Below, one piece after another: positions 43,001 through 48,647 of a stretch of 64,000 bases of DNA (position 1 is the first letter of the stretch; every line of letters starts with the position of its first letter). Made by a program: the position numbers and the translations under genes. Where the stretch lies: assembly GCA_023630585.1 (NCBI GenBank), contig CM042551.1:1583001-1647000 (forward strand), read 5' to 3'. The stretch is from Cranoglanis bouderius. Its lineage: Eukaryota > Chordata > Actinopteri > Siluriformes > Cranoglanididae. Below the pieces are notes generated by a model, which saw only the letters and a program-made list of their open reading frames with translations, was not told the DNA's origin and did not search any database.

Positions 43001-43081
43001 AAATTACACTGATGTTTAATGTTAATGCTCAACCTGTCAGCTTAAATATAAACCTTATTTTCTTTTATTTTTAGGGTGTAA
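5988..43081 (+). CDS. NLRC3-like: NLR gene A: FISNA-NACHT-LRR receptor (fish NLR-C, NLRC3-like), complete
   Basis: Join 5988-6040, 6348-6464, 6869-6988, 16425-16550, 18849-18905, 19091-20884, 21210-21383, 21864-22037, 22719-22892, 28672-28845, 36825-36998, 41474-41647, 42630-42794 and 43075-43081. Each internal boundary has AG/GT sites and phase 2. The sum is 3483 nt, an open frame of 1160 codons plus stop. Residues 1-158 are repeat and linker sequence, about 160-235 FISNA, about 250-420 NACHT with P-loop GVAGIGKT (259-266) and Walker B LIIFDGLDE (329-337), then winged-helix and helical parts, with LRRs from about 756 to 1158. Proteins of this family are cytosolic NTP-binding switches in innate immunity, and many are thought to modulate inflammatory signalling. 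No effector domain (CARD, PYD) and no C-terminal B30.2 is seen. Exon choice is inferred by eye; transcripts could skip any internal exon in frame. Confidence 0.85.
6348..6464 (+). CDS. gene A exon: N-terminal repeat 1
   Basis: 39 codons, phase 2 at both ends. The peptide has the pattern S-x-T-Q-G-K-x-S-D ... SSVSMNSD ... STHR, a diverged form of the SPVPSCVSMKSE repeat in the next two exons. Such one-repeat-per-exon serine/proline-rich leaders are typical of fish NLR-C genes. Gene B keeps it at 51660-51776 with one changed codon (K to E). Confidence 0.75.
6808..6860 (+). repeat. (TG)n microsatellite at a splice acceptor
   Basis: About 26 TG units end only eight bases before the acceptor of the next exon and take the place of a normal polypyrimidine tract. 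Confidence 0.95.
6869..6988 (+). CDS. gene A exon: N-terminal repeat 2
   Basis: 40 codons, phase 2 to 2, encoding the IKRSDSPVPSCVSMKSE repeat and ending SSPGYR before GTAACA. It is a paralogue of the exon at 16425-16550. It has no counterpart in gene B. The acceptor is unusual (TG repeat then CCACGTAG), so skipping, which would keep the frame, is plausible. Confidence 0.75.
7079..7156 (+). repeat. (ATT)n/(GTT)n microsatellite
   Basis: Trinucleotide tract of about 25 units that changes from ATT to GTT, in the intron after repeat exon 2. It lies inside the segment that is missing from gene B. Confidence 0.95.
7157..7678 (+). other. gene A intron between repeat exons, unassigned repeat-like DNA
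   Basis: No gene. Positions about 7160-7230 match the sequence in front of the exon at 16425, and 7275-7680 matches 52115-52365 of gene B apart from an extra GC-rich block. The end, with ATGGATGGAAACGGC, resembles a fish MITE end, but I cannot name it. Confidence 0.35.
7684..8393 (+). repeat. 5' LTR
   Basis: It begins TGTTAGAGAACCCC and ends CCACTGTAACA, with AATAAA (in CCTAATAAACTG) near the 3' part. It pairs with 10385-11095. A 140-codon open frame across it is simply mirrored in both LTRs and has no other support. Confidence 0.9.
8490..8805 (+). pseudogene. gag-like fragment of the LTR element
   Basis: From 8558 the frame reads KPSEEQWAQFLLSRLVSSARWW and continues to FLNKVHLPDQPGQLFLEHCERE, compatible with the helical capsid part of a retroelement Gag. 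The expected upstream part is in another frame, so at least one shift has occurred. The identification rests on position and general character, not on a diagnostic motif. Confidence 0.45.
8806..10083 (+). CDS. zinc finger plus tandem-repeat protein of the LTR element
   Basis: This frame is open from the TGA at 8803 to 10083, 426 codons, and is shifted -1 relative to the gag-like frame. It has no obvious ATG near its start, so it may be made by frameshift or by splicing. Codons at 8836-8967 form C-x4-C-x7-C-x2-C-x10-C-x3-C-x7-H-x3-H with LQCPTC, YYFCSHDCF and HKLLH. Both spacing and sequence match the zf-C6H2 finger at the N-terminus of methionine aminopeptidase 1, which helps that enzyme work at ribosomes. 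After it come four 26-residue repeats (PELQPEAQQEVSSAEL-type) and nine 14-residue repeats (GVHEETSAPALFLS-type), then serine-rich sequence that continues in the next frame to a stop at 10216. Function in the element is unknown. Confidence 0.7.
   Translation, partial: EGAGEPWTQECTTEGCTRQASLQCPTCRKQGTKSYYFCSHDCFEDSWRIHKLLHRRAPPELQPEAQQEVSSAELPLEVNVATSSPELQPESKQEVSLAELPLEVNVAASSPELQPEAQQEVSSAELPLEVNMATSSPELQPETQQEVSPVERPPEVHEGTSVPVLFLSETQEGSSAPALFLSGVHKETSAPALFLSGVHEETSAPTLFLSGVHEETSAPALFLSGVHEETSAPALFMSEVHRMTSSEAKSMSEVHGMTSSQVKSILEVHGMTSSEAKSMSEVHRMTSFSSPCLSPDPYPNPGSCSSPCLSSDPESFLSPESSPESSSVSNSVSNSVSNSASSSVSSSVSKSVSSPGAKSDSSPGSIPSSTPSTTPSCKPIQAPSAKPSSKLQVKHQGKHQAKHQAKHQDCLQVCLQVCLQYRCQV
8974..9270 (+). 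repeat. 78-bp coding minisatellite
   Basis: About four tandem copies of a 78-bp unit each encode 26 residues beginning PELQPE and ending near ATSS. Related copies in inverse orientation lie at about 14200-14420. Confidence 0.85.
9271..9672 (+). repeat. 42-bp coding minisatellite
   Basis: About nine tandem copies of a 42-bp unit each encode 14 residues of the type EVHEETSAPALFLS. The later copies drift to EVHGMTSSEAKSMS. The frame is kept throughout. Confidence 0.85.
10385..11095 (+). repeat. 3' LTR
   Basis: Same ends as the 5' LTR. It is preceded by a run of G/A (10369-10382) that can serve as polypurine tract. Confidence 0.9.
11101..11126 (+). pseudogene. fossil 3' end of a further N-terminal repeat exon
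   Basis: The sequence ending TCCAGACACGG followed by GTAACACACATTTACATG parallels the end of exon 16425-16550 (CCCATACACAG, then GTAACAAACATTTCCATG) and the following intron. The upstream coding part is gone. Gene B has the same remnant at about 52371-52394. It shows that the repeat-exon array was once longer. Confidence 0.45.
11235..12345 (+). mobile_element. Tc1-like DNA transposon relic, copy 1
   Basis: It starts ACAGGACAAAAGTTTACAAAC and ends near TTTTGCCCACAACTGTA, an imperfect inverted repeat. The interior has Tc1 transposase remnants: AGGTACCAGGAGCATC in the N-terminal DNA-binding part and AAGCATTGGGGTGGGAGC, encoding the KHxGG region, at about 11930. Many shifts are present. The same element in the same context is at 16665-18225 and 52497-53635. 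Confidence 0.75.
12424..12507 (+). mobile_element. truncated MITE, left end
   Basis: CAGTTATGCTCATACATTTAA through the AATAAG run matches the first 80 bases of the complete MITE at 18298-18765. The rest is cut off where the next LTR element begins. Confidence 0.65.
13150..13540 (-). repeat. GGAACCTGGACT-type minisatellite
   Basis: Many tandem 12-bp variants of GGAACCTGGACT and GGGACTTGGACA lie inside the LTR element. They are low-complexity remains of the serine/proline-rich coding region. Confidence 0.85.
14427..14489 (-). pseudogene. half METAP1-like zinc finger in the second LTR copy
   Basis: The peptide resembles the second half of the METAP1 finger (GSYF...QECFKGSW...HK.LHK). The third-quarter cysteine has been replaced (YFF instead of YFC) and the first four ligands are missing. 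Repeats of PELQLEIQQMVSPAEL type follow directly, as in the first copy. Confidence 0.7.
14878..15077 (+). mobile_element. tRNA-derived SINE
   Basis: It begins GCAGTGGTAGTTCAGTGGTT, an A-box-like promoter, with a B-box-like GAGTTCAAACC about 45 bases on. It ends with the fish SINE tail AAGTCGCTCTGGATAAGGGC. TGGAACT on both sides looks like a short target duplication. It sits inside the minisatellite of the LTR element, so it is younger than that element. Confidence 0.85.
15223..16282 (+). mobile_element. Tc1-like DNA transposon, left end missing
   Basis: The transposase remnant runs from ACCCTCCCTGGATCATGACA to 16050. KHGGGNILLWGCF-like codons are at about 15620, PKHTAKLTTQWLKE at 15793-15834 and a damaged Q-S-P-x-N/I-E region at about 15870. 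The right terminal repeat ends TATACCCACTG before TA at 16283. The left terminal repeat is absent where it abuts the LTR element. Confidence 0.8.
16425..16550 (+). CDS. gene A exon: N-terminal repeat 3
   Basis: 42 codons, phase 2 to 2, with the IKRSDSPVPSCVSMKSE repeat followed by a variable tail ending SSPIHR. Acceptor TTTGTGCAG and donor GTAACA are good. It is paralogous to 6869-6988 and absent from gene B. Confidence 0.8.
16665..18225 (+). mobile_element. Tc1-like DNA transposon relic, copy 2, split by an LTR-like insert
   Basis: The element's leader (CACCTGTGGCTGTATTTAAGG) is followed after an insertion by codons resembling the transposase start (MGKSKQLSQ at about 17218) and AGGTACCAGGAGCATCTG. 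GTGAAGCATGGGGGTGGCAGC, encoding the KHGGGS motif, is near 17670. The end TTTTGCCCTCAACTATA matches copy 1. It follows repeat exon 3 just as copy 1 follows the fossil exon, so exon and transposon were duplicated together. Confidence 0.75.
16764..17217 (-). mobile_element. probable solo LTR inside the Tc1 relic
   Basis: TGTTAGAATACAGAG to CCTTTGATAACA has TG/CA ends and interrupts the Tc1 sequence exactly between its leader and its start-codon region. No five-base duplication is visible, so the boundaries are approximate. Confidence 0.5.
18298..18765 (+). mobile_element. complete Tc1-type MITE
   Basis: About 464 bp flanked by TA, with inverted repeats of about 55 bp (CAGTTATGCTCATACATTTAC at the left; its near complement ending AAATTTATGAGCACAACTG at the right). 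There is no coding capacity. It lies 84 bases upstream of the linker exon. Confidence 0.85.
18849..18905 (+). CDS. gene A exon: short linker before FISNA
   Basis: 19 codons, phase 2 to 2, encoding a polar peptide with DLERAGDNTGQKVV between acceptor TTTTTACAG and donor GTAAGA. Gene B has lost it by a deletion that starts inside the MITE. Confidence 0.7.
19091..20884 (+). CDS. gene A exon: FISNA-NACHT
   Basis: This 1794-nt exon starts after TTTTACAG and reads CKSGTTEPHLQEKCK. FISNA follows (FQHVNEVITNQGNPTLLSEI, YTELYITEG, EHEVRQIEAASRR), then NACHT with GVAGIGKT, the region around LIIFDGLDEC, sensor ITSRP and the CHIPVFCW winged-helix motif, and a helical domain ending VAASRKAE. The open frame runs past the donor to TAA at 20888, but GAGTAAGT fits splicing at 20884/20885 into the LRR exon in phase. 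It is about 97 percent identical by eye to 53834-55618. Confidence 0.92.
21210..21383 (+). CDS. gene A LRR exon 1
   Basis: 58 codons, phase 2 to 2, about two leucine-rich repeats: FNDCGLKEKSCAALASVF, LRELYLSWNKFADSG, LSAGLQNPHCKLETL. This is the diverged first LRR type and is matched by 55944-56117 in gene B. Confidence 0.9.
21864..22037 (+). CDS. gene A LRR exon 2
   Basis: 58 codons with LKGCDISDEGCAALTSAL and LRELDLSGNKVRDSG. The acceptor is TCTCTACAG and the donor GTAAGA. It is nearly identical to 41474-41647 and 56598-56771, including the preceding 350 bases of intron. Confidence 0.9.
22719..22892 (+). CDS. gene A LRR exon 3
   Basis: 58 codons with LRDCDVSDEGCAALTSAL and LRELDLSGNKLRDSG. 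It is the same type as 36825-36998 and 58806-58979. All three are followed by the same intron containing an L2 relic. Confidence 0.9.
23280..25350 (-). mobile_element. L2-type LINE relic, intron copy 1
   Basis: On the minus strand, 24494-24168 encodes the end of the endonuclease and start of RT (LVYHPPK, VDSNIHVD, STETALIKVTNELL). Positions 24138-23869 encode a damaged VPQ-x-SVL ... FTIYMLPLA block, and 23725-23429 the C-terminal part. The catalytic motif is lost and frames are broken. It is antisense to the NLR gene and duplicated with LRR exon 3. Confidence 0.8.
24547..25081 (-). mobile_element. 5S rRNA-derived SINE
   Basis: Read on the minus strand, it contains GAAGCTAAGCAGAGTGGAGC, GGTCAGTATCTGGATGGG and TGACCTCCTGGG, the internal-promoter half of 5S rRNA. 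A long body and a tail with AAAGCGCTTTACATAGT-type sequence on the plus strand follow. A 13-bp duplication (TTAATAATAGTAA at 24534-24546, TTAATGATAGTAA at 25082-25094) flanks it. The paralogous intron near 38575 lacks it, so it inserted after the intron was duplicated. Confidence 0.85.
25350..25965 (+). other. duplicated intron DNA, unassigned
   Basis: It matches 39060-39490 in the second LRR intron by eye (for example CCCCTTTAGCCA, TTGAAGACACCATGAGC). It has no gene, and no repeat class was recognised. Confidence 0.4.
25970..27720 (-). mobile_element. Ty3/gypsy-type pol relic
   Basis: Minus-strand codons at 26837-26571 give the RT segment YLDGIIIYSNEFQLHMQHVR, in which the catalytic YLDD has become YLDG, followed by NPGKCVIG. 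The RNase H part (STVE, TTH) lies to the left in broken frames. It is a dead fragment with no LTR found near it. Confidence 0.6.
27832..28090 (-). mobile_element. 5'-truncated Rex1/CR1-like LINE, 3' end
   Basis: The (AAGTC)n tail followed by GTGGGTTTTTATTGTCATTTC and ACCACGGTGCAACAC parallels the 3' end at 32130-32260. It is absent from the paralogous intron at 40330, so it is a later insertion. Confidence 0.55.
28672..28845 (+). CDS. gene A LRR exon 4
   Basis: 58 codons with LCDWDFSDEGCAALTSAL and LRELDLAGNKLRDSG, good acceptor TCTCTGCAG and donor GTAAGA. Its paralogue after LRR exon 5 has been deleted (see 41124). Confidence 0.9.
29414..31329 (-). mobile_element. LTR element of the zinc-finger family, minus strand
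   Basis: TGTTATGTAAACTGAAGG at the left and AGAGACTCTAACA at the right are flanked by the exact duplication TATTC (29409-29413, 31330-31334). The left LTR is 29414-30172, followed by a C-run that is the complement of a polypurine tract. Only the last 170 bp or so of the other LTR (31156-31329) remain. The interior repeats the GGACCTGAGG/CAGGATCC and tandem-repeat features of the 7684 element, but the zinc-finger part is deleted. Confidence 0.85.
30417..30612 (-). repeat. 36-bp minisatellite in the LTR element
   Basis: About five tandem 36-bp units (GTGCGTGACTTGGAGCTTGT...). Read on the minus strand they encode a 12-residue serine/arginine-rich repeat (SKSRTRSSTATS). Confidence 0.85.
31553..32047 (+). 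pseudogene. Tc1 transposase, N-terminal two thirds
   Basis: 165 codons with a paired-type helix-turn-helix region (IVSQFKKNIAQHKIAKNLG, STVHNIVKRF) and the start of the DDE catalytic domain (CVLWSDESM). The frame stops at 32047, and the remaining catalytic part was lost near the LINE insertion. It belongs to the inner transposon. Confidence 0.8.
32131..35325 (-). mobile_element. Rex1/CR1-like LINE, nearly full length but frame-broken
   Basis: The 3' end on the plus-strand left is a (TTCAAG)n tail. Going backwards, 33537-32593 encodes RT with SSAFNTIIP, STGAPQGCVL, catalytic FTDD (for FADD), VVGLI, NLSLNVAKTKEM and a C-terminal CITAWFGN region. Positions 33796-33479, 34128-33700 and 34606-34073 give the thumb-upstream part (LCRVNPRKAAGPDNIPEGVL), and 35099-34422 the endonuclease (ARDFNHANLK; the expected D is changed). 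Several frameshifts remain. A TG microsatellite lies in its 3' region. Confidence 0.85.
32498..32545 (+). repeat. (TG)n microsatellite
   Basis: About 23 TG units within the LINE 3' region. Confidence 0.95.
36825..36998 (+). CDS. gene A LRR exon 5
   Basis: 58 codons with LRDCDISDEGCAALTSAL and LRELDLSVNKLRDSG. It is a close copy of LRR exon 3 with the same flanking introns. Confidence 0.9.
37290..39061 (-). mobile_element. L2-type LINE relic, intron copy 2
   Basis: The minus strand 39061-38567 encodes the endonuclease start (IDFTYLTETCQNPNNFIALKQ, GHCGGFAVLF) and 38534-38214 the endonuclease-RT junction (SPNHSTETALIKVTNDLL). It is collinear with 23280-25350 but lacks the 5S-derived SINE. It was duplicated with LRR exon 5. 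Confidence 0.8.
39491..39960 (+). mobile_element. hAT-like repeat fragment
   Basis: GGGCTGCAACAACTAATCAAT and the ATAATCGATTA-rich run are typical of fish hAT-derived repeats. The same start occurs at 63366. The second half (39655-39960) is also found at 44240-44332 plus 45184-45388, where a solo LTR interrupts it. Confidence 0.5.
39962..40026 (+). repeat. (TG)n microsatellite
   Basis: About 32 TG units. Confidence 0.95.
40035..40250 (-). mobile_element. Ty3/gypsy pol fragment (pre-integrase region)
   Basis: Minus-strand codons encode LHEETLRHVFDQVRVIDGQR, then HPYFAIIKDRIYQVMQDT, a segment just before the zinc-binding start of integrase in fish gypsy elements. It is only about 70 codons long and has no neighbouring LTR. 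Confidence 0.5.
40251..41123 (+). other. gene A intron, duplicated LRR-flanking DNA
   Basis: Positions 40280-40330 and 40785-41123 match 27770-27820 and 28400-28660 of the earlier intron. The match runs up to the sequence that should lead into an LRR exon and breaks off at 41123/41125. No gene is present. Confidence 0.5.
41474..41647 (+). CDS. gene A LRR exon 6
   Basis: 58 codons with LKGCDISDEGCAALTSAL, LRANPSHLRELDLSGNELRDSG. It is a copy of LRR exon 2 together with its 5' intron. Confidence 0.9.
42105..42165 (+). repeat. SINE tail fragment
   Basis: CAGCATTTAGCAGATTCCC followed by TTATCCAGAGCGACTTAT matches the conserved tail of fish V-type SINEs. No promoter half is present. Confidence 0.55.
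42630..42794 (+). CDS. gene A last LRR exon
   Basis: It starts as a normal LRR (LCDCEISDEGCAALTSAL, LRELDLFWNNVGDSG) but the second half diverges to KKLLFSLKDDKIKDL, as in terminal LRR caps. The donor AG-GTTCGT is weak. If not used, the frame reads on to a TAG at 42868-42870, adding about 25 residues (FVINISDRCEKHKYLDLFAL...). Confidence 0.8.
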
Positions 43082-43520
43082 AGAAGTTCATCAGATGCAG
43101 GCTCCAGTGAAGATATTTTTTATTAAATGCACTCAATTCACAGAGGCATTTCCATGTCTTTAACATTAGAGAAAGAAGAACATTTTGGACATTTTGCAGA
43201 GATTTTTTCATCTGTGTTTAAGAGAGCGGTGTTCATCACTGATATCAGGACTAAACACTTACTGAGTATGAATTAATTGTTATTATTATTATTATTATTA
43301 ACGAAGTGACTATACAACACAGTGACACCCTACAGGATCCAGACCTCATAGCAGGACTCAAGTTCTGGTTAAGGTTCCAGATGAGTTTTTCAAATGTTCA
43401 GAATCATTTAGCATTTTTATGGTAAGTTTTAGCTAATAGAAGTGGGACATATACTGTATGTATAACACTATATACAAGAAATATAATGTTTTATCAAAAT
43501 AAAAAAAATAAAAAACTAAG
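43075..43520 (+). CDS. gene A terminal exon and 3' UTR
   Basis: After acceptor TTTTTAG, G completes the split codon, then GTG and the stop TAA (43079-43081). The rest is 3' UTR. AATAAA at 43498-43503, within an A-rich run, is a likely polyadenylation signal, with an earlier ATTAAA near 43122. Only seven coding bases make this exon uncertain. Confidence 0.6.
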
Positions 43521-44332
43521 AGTCATATATATCATAAAGAAGTATTCATTAATATGGCTACAGTGATTAGTCTGAATAATCAATCATGTAGATTATTTAA
43601 AAAATACTACAAAGAGATTTTCTGTAAATAAATCCACTGTACAATGATAAGATCATATCGCTGGATGTGACGCAAACATAAAACACGGAGAAAAAACTGA
43701 CACCAATCTGAGAAACTTACAGAGTGTATATAACTAAGGTGAGTTTTTTTTATAAAATGATTTTCATCAAGACAAGATCGGAGGAAAAGGAAACTCAAAA
43801 TACTGGTTGTTTTTTACAGAACAGTAAAAGTATTGTATAATGCAGTCTGTGCAAAAACAGAGATGAATTTTACAAACAGCACATCGATGCACAAAGGATA
43901 AAAAAGAAAAACACTAGCAAACTCCTGAAATAATGGTACAGTCTTATTAAATGTTCCTCACAGTTTTGTTTCACATTTCTGAAAAAAACAAACAAAAATA
44001 CTGAATATTTGTCGATTCATTCACGAGTAAACAACTATTAAAATATTTATTTTGTACAGCTCTACTACACACATGTAACCAGACAACAAATGAGTGACTG
44101 AGTTTTATAAAGCAAGAAAAGGGTACAAAACAATTAACACTATATCACAAAACATCATATAACATTTACAAACCCGATCTGGAGTGATATCTGTGCCATG
44201 AGGATTCAGGATTTGTAAATAACTTTTACTTTTTCAAATTGAATTTCATAATGTTTTATTTTAATGTAATCATATGTATTATACAAATTATGAAAAAAAA
44301 AACGTAAGATCAGCCATTTGTGTGTTACGTTA
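43521..44332 (+). other. intergenic, no gene seen
   Basis: AT-rich DNA with no convincing coding frame. From about 44230 it is the hAT-like segment also found at 39655-39750. Confidence 0.4.
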
Positions 44333-45183
44333 CTGGGGTGAAGAGTTAGATAGGATGCACTCGCAGGGGAAAGTGGTCAGTTTATTAGGAACAAAACACC
44401 GGGCACATTCAAAAGTGACGGGACATCAACATAATAAATAAAGAGGAAAGCATATCACTTTTCCAAAAAGGGATTAGCCACTGAAGAGAACACTTATAGG
44501 ACAAAATTCCAGAAAGTCATGAAACATTCATTCAAAGGTTTACAGGGCAAAAAACCAGAGAGACAGGAAACATTACTCCAAAGGATAACAGGGCAAAAAT
44601 CCAGGAAGGAGCGAGGAACCCGGGAGCGCCGGGTAAACAAAAACTTCAAAACTAGCGCAAGGACCAGGGAACACCTGGTAAACAAAACCCTAGGAAAAAA
44701 CTACGAAGCTTGAGCTTCCTCACTACCGATCATTATCATTAGGAACATATCGTTAAGTTTACCTATAACGAGTCCCTTTCAGTTATTCTAACTCATCACC
44801 ATTATTCAATATACTTCAATTCACTTCAGTCTAATTCAATACTCCGCAAAGACGTGGACAAAATTAGGGGTTTTAGTACCAAAGGAAATTAAGCGCAAAC
44901 GAGAAGAAACACACGACACCTGGAAATAATGATTAGAAAATAACAGTTGAACCAATGACAAAATATGGGAGGAAACATAACGTGACATCAACCCAAAGGA
45001 CCAATAAGGAAGCTGGGGAAGAGACATGACGTAAACAAAAACAAAGGAGCACATGGCAACGTAAACAAAACCAGAGTCTTTGTAATAGGATTGTCCAGCG
45101 GAGAGTTCCTTTTAATAATAGCGCTAGAAAGCACGTAGACATGCTGTTCCTTCCCGGAGCAGCGATTGGCGACAGCTCTAACA
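44333..45183 (-). mobile_element. solo LTR
   Basis: It begins TGTTACGTTACTGG and ends ACAGCTCTAACA, flanked by TTGTG on both sides (44328-44332, 45184-45188). Its left part (CACTCGCAGGGG, CAGTTTATTAGGAAC) resembles the LTR at 29414, so the same family in minus orientation. The paralogous sequence at 39748-39757 is the empty site. Confidence 0.85.
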
Positions 45184-45386
45184 TTGTGCCAATCACCATT
45201 CAAGAATCTGATGATATTAAATTTGGTTTGAGTTTATTTACATTCAGATTGTCTTGTTTTATCTTCATATTTTGAAAATAAAATTTAAAAAAAAAGTCAA
45301 AATCACAGTGGTGTAAATATCCTTCCATTAATTTCTAACACTATGTCTATATAGAAATAACTACAGGACTAACAAGAGATCTATAG

Positions 45387-45388
<2 letters not shown>

Positions 45389-45436
<48 letters not shown>
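45389..45436 (+). repeat. (TG)n microsatellite
   Basis: About 23 TG units, corresponding in context to the tract at 39962. Confidence 0.95.
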
Positions 45437-45439
<3 letters not shown>

Positions 45440-45554
45440 TAATGAATAGTCATTATTTAATTGTGTTTTTCCCAATGATGGTTCTTATTATTGACTTAAA
45501 ATTTGTTCTTTCAGTTCACTTCATACAGCAGGTTGCATTTTTTTCCAGTTATCA

Positions 45555-45812
45555 GATTGTGGTGAGGAGGAGGGCGTGGCCAGGCTGTGAGGACGCACAC
45601 CTGGCACTGATTAGACAAATCAGTGGGAGAGAGAGATAAAGGAGCGGCCGGAAGCACCGGAGAGAGGGAGAGAGATGCACGTGCATTTTGTGTTCAGTTT
45701 GTGTGTTTTTATTCTGTTTCAGTTTTGTTTATTATAAAACTCTTTTTTATGAAACTGTTTATGTTCAGCCGGTTCCTGCCTCCTCCTTGCCCGACCTTTA
45801 AATTGTTACACT
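45555..45812 (+). mobile_element. LTR-like repeat, same family as 5215-5445
   Basis: GTGGTGAGGAGGAGGGCG to AAATTGTTACA, with the shared AGAGAG, CACGTGCATTTTGTG and CTCCTCCTTGCCC blocks. Beyond its end the sequence turns back on itself in an inverted repeat. Confidence 0.6.
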
Positions 45813-45878
45813 GGTGCGTCCCTCCTCCTTCCCGGGTTTCGGCACCAGTGTAACAATTTAAAGTCGGGCAAGGAGGAG
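45780..45878. repeat. inverted repeat (hairpin) of LTR ends
   Basis: Arm 45780-45817 and arm 45842-45878 are complementary over about 37 bases with one single-base bulge, separated by 24 bases. Both arms are the CCTCCTTGCCC...TGTTACACTGGTGC end of the LTR. Confidence 0.9.
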
Positions 45879-46273
45879 TCTTAATGTCCAATAAGATTCT
45901 AAGAATCAAATAAGATCCTACAGAATAAACTGAAATTCCAATAGGATTTTTTGACAAGGGGCTTGAACAATGTTTAATTTTTTAATTTTACTGAAAAAAC
46001 CTCCACCTCTAAGCACAAATTTCATGATAACATCTAATTCCATGAATCATAAAACATAAAATACACACATTTCAAAATCAATGAAAGAGCGCTGACCTCG
46101 TCACGATAAACACAATTAATGTTATTTCATTTTGAGAACATGAAAAAATAAGAGGTGATGTCTGTGGTCCTGCGCCTGAGACTGAGTTGCTGAACACTGA
46201 TGAGATCTATATTGGATAATTGAGTAGAAAAGTTTAAGTGATCAGTTGGTCCATGTACTAGCAAATGTTCTTA

Positions 46274-46832
46274 TGTTTTAGGTTTTTGGACTATAGGCTC
46301 TGGTCACTAGATGGAGACATTCTGCCCTTGTGTTTTCTTTTCCCCACTTCCCTGTTAACCTTCATTATTGTTTTCACCTGCCTCTGAATTGCTAGACTCT
46401 TTAAACCCTCCCTTTTCTTTGTTCATTGCTGAGTCATCGTGTTTCTCATTTGAGTACCTAGCAACTGCCTTTGCTACCAGGTGTGTTGCCTTTTGCTGCC
46501 TGCCTTTTTGCTTTTTGGGATTGTTTGTTTTGCCTTTTTGAAAACTTTTGTTTTTTGGGTCTCTGGATATTTGTGGATTTTGCCTTATTACTTTTTTTTT
46601 TATTTACCTTTAGCTTTGGGCTTAGCCTCTTGAGCAGTGGTTAAGTTGCTCGTCACCACCACAAACACAATTGCTGTCCAGGGTCACCAGCCATCAAGAT
46701 GGACCCAGCAGAGCAGAATTCCCCAGAGCCACTGCCCTCGACTGGCTTCATGTTGCAGTGGCCAATCAAGGGGCCACAATGCGAAGACAAGAGCAGCTGC
46801 TGTCCCAGATCTTGCAACATGTGTGGGTTCTG
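46274..46832 (+). mobile_element. LTR retrotransposon fragment with gag start
   Basis: An LTR-like stretch with GGTCACTAGATGGAGACATTC and T-rich transcribed parts is followed by ATG at 46699 (MDPAEQNSPEP). In the next frame follows a gypsy-type Gag leader, ANQGATMRRQEQLLSQILQH. A frameshift separates the two, and a Tc1 element cuts it at 46833. Confidence 0.6.
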
Positions 46833-48647
46833 CAACCCCTGGCAAAAATTATGGAATCACCACACTTGGAGGATGTTCACCCGGCTTTTTTTTACTTCGT
46901 AGCAAATAAACAAATCACTTATGACACAAAACATTTTTTGTTTAATAGCTGAACACTCAGCCTTCATGAAACATACCTCAAACATGTTAAATTAAATTAT
47001 TTTAATTAATGTCATATTTTTTCCAGATGAAGTAGAAGAAAAAATTATGGAATCACTCAATGTTGAGGAAAAATGATGGAATCACCTTGTAATTTGCTTT
47101 TGTAAAACAAATACCAGCACAAGTCTAAAAATGCAAATTAGTCTGCAAGTAAAAGAGAGTGCTTACAAACCTTAACCTTGGACTTTTTTAAAGGAAACAT
47201 GGCCCCGACAAGAGAGTTGTCAATTGAAACACTGGAAAGGATTATAAAACTCCTTCAAGAATCAGTGAACGTGCCGACTCCAGTTCAGAACCAGCCTCTA
47301 AGAAGATTCTAGATGATGCCAACGCCTGCGAAGATTTTGGACGATACCAACATCAAATCGTCACATCACAAGTTCTACACGTGTTGCTCCTGGAGTGACA
47401 ATGGGCACGACCCATTCTTCTCTCTGAAACGACCTGGCCCATCCTGGTGCCCTGCTTCTGGGGTTCTCATCGCTGGGGGTCACTCACTGTTGCTGAGGAT
47501 GGGCCTATATGGACACCCTCCACAAACAGTTAACAAATAGACTTTGCGCTCGGGTCTCCATCAGTGGACAGTTCATGATTTCAGCAAAATAGACTTCATG
47601 TTGAGACGTGTTGACTCTCCTGACTACACAGTTGCCATTTATATCATGTATCATACAGTTATAGAAGAGATTTACTTCTAATTACACTATCCAGTGTCAC
47701 CCAGATGAGGATGGGTTCCCTTTTGAGTCTGGTTCCTCTCAAGGTTTCTTCCTCATGTCGTCTCAGGGAGTTTTTCCTTGCCATCGTCGCCATTGGCTGC
47801 TCATTGGGGATAAATTTATCGATTTAAAATTTAGATCCAAAAATTATGTATCTCTGTAAAGCTGCTTTGTGATGATGTCTATTGTTAAAAGCGCTATACA
47901 AATTGAATTGAATTGAAATCTGCTTTGGCCAAGGAGACGATGCTGGAACTTTTGTCTGGTGCCGTTCTAATGAAACATATAAAGATGACTGTCAGAAGAA
48001 AACAATCAAATCTCCACTCACTTATGATATGGGGCTGCATGTCAGGTAAAGGACCAGGGCAGACCTCAACAGTCAGTGCACAGGTGTACATCAAAATTTT
48101 GGATACTTTTCTCATTCCATCGATAGAAAACAGGTTTAGTGATGAAGTCATTTTTCAGGATGATAACGCATCTTGCCACAGAGCAAAAAGTGTTAAAGCT
48201 TTTCTTCAGGAAAGGCAAATCAACTCAGTGACACGGCCAGCAAACAGTCCGGATCTCAATCCCATTTAAAGTCTATGGTGGAAATTTTAAAAATTGGTCC
48301 ATGAAAGGCTCCATCCTGCAAAGCTGATCTGTCAACTGCTATTTGTTGGAACCAGCTTGATGGAGAATATTGTTTTTCATTAGTGAAGTCCATGCCTCAA
48401 AGAATTCAGGCCTGAGGAGGAGCAACAAAGTACTAATTGTGATTTTATTTTTTTGTTGATGAGTCCATTTTTTTTTTCCTCTACTTGATCTGGAAAAAAT
48501 AAGCCAGAATGTTCAGCTATTAAACAAATTGTTTTGTGTCATATCTGTGATTTGTTTATTTGCTACAAAGTAAAAAATAAAAATAAAAAGCCAGGTGAAA
48601 ATCCTCTAAGTGTGGTGATTCCATAATTTTTACCAGGGGTCGTATAC
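46833..48647 (+). mobile_element. Tc1-like transposon relic
   Basis: Inverted ends share AAAATTATGGAATCACCACAC (left) and its complement at the right. The leader ATGGCCCCGACAAGAGAG is at 47202, and the transposase catalytic part at 47920-48269 contains MIWGCMSGKGPG, DDNASCHRAKSVK and NSPDLNPI with a premature stop. An L2 3' end is inserted at 47540-47917. Confidence 0.75.
47540..47917 (+). mobile_element. L2 LINE 3' end
   Basis: GCGCTCGGGTCTCCATC to AAAGCGCTATACAAATTGAA with an (ATTGA)n tail. It is the same as 62625-62985. It is a 5'-truncated insertion into the Tc1 relic. Confidence 0.7.
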
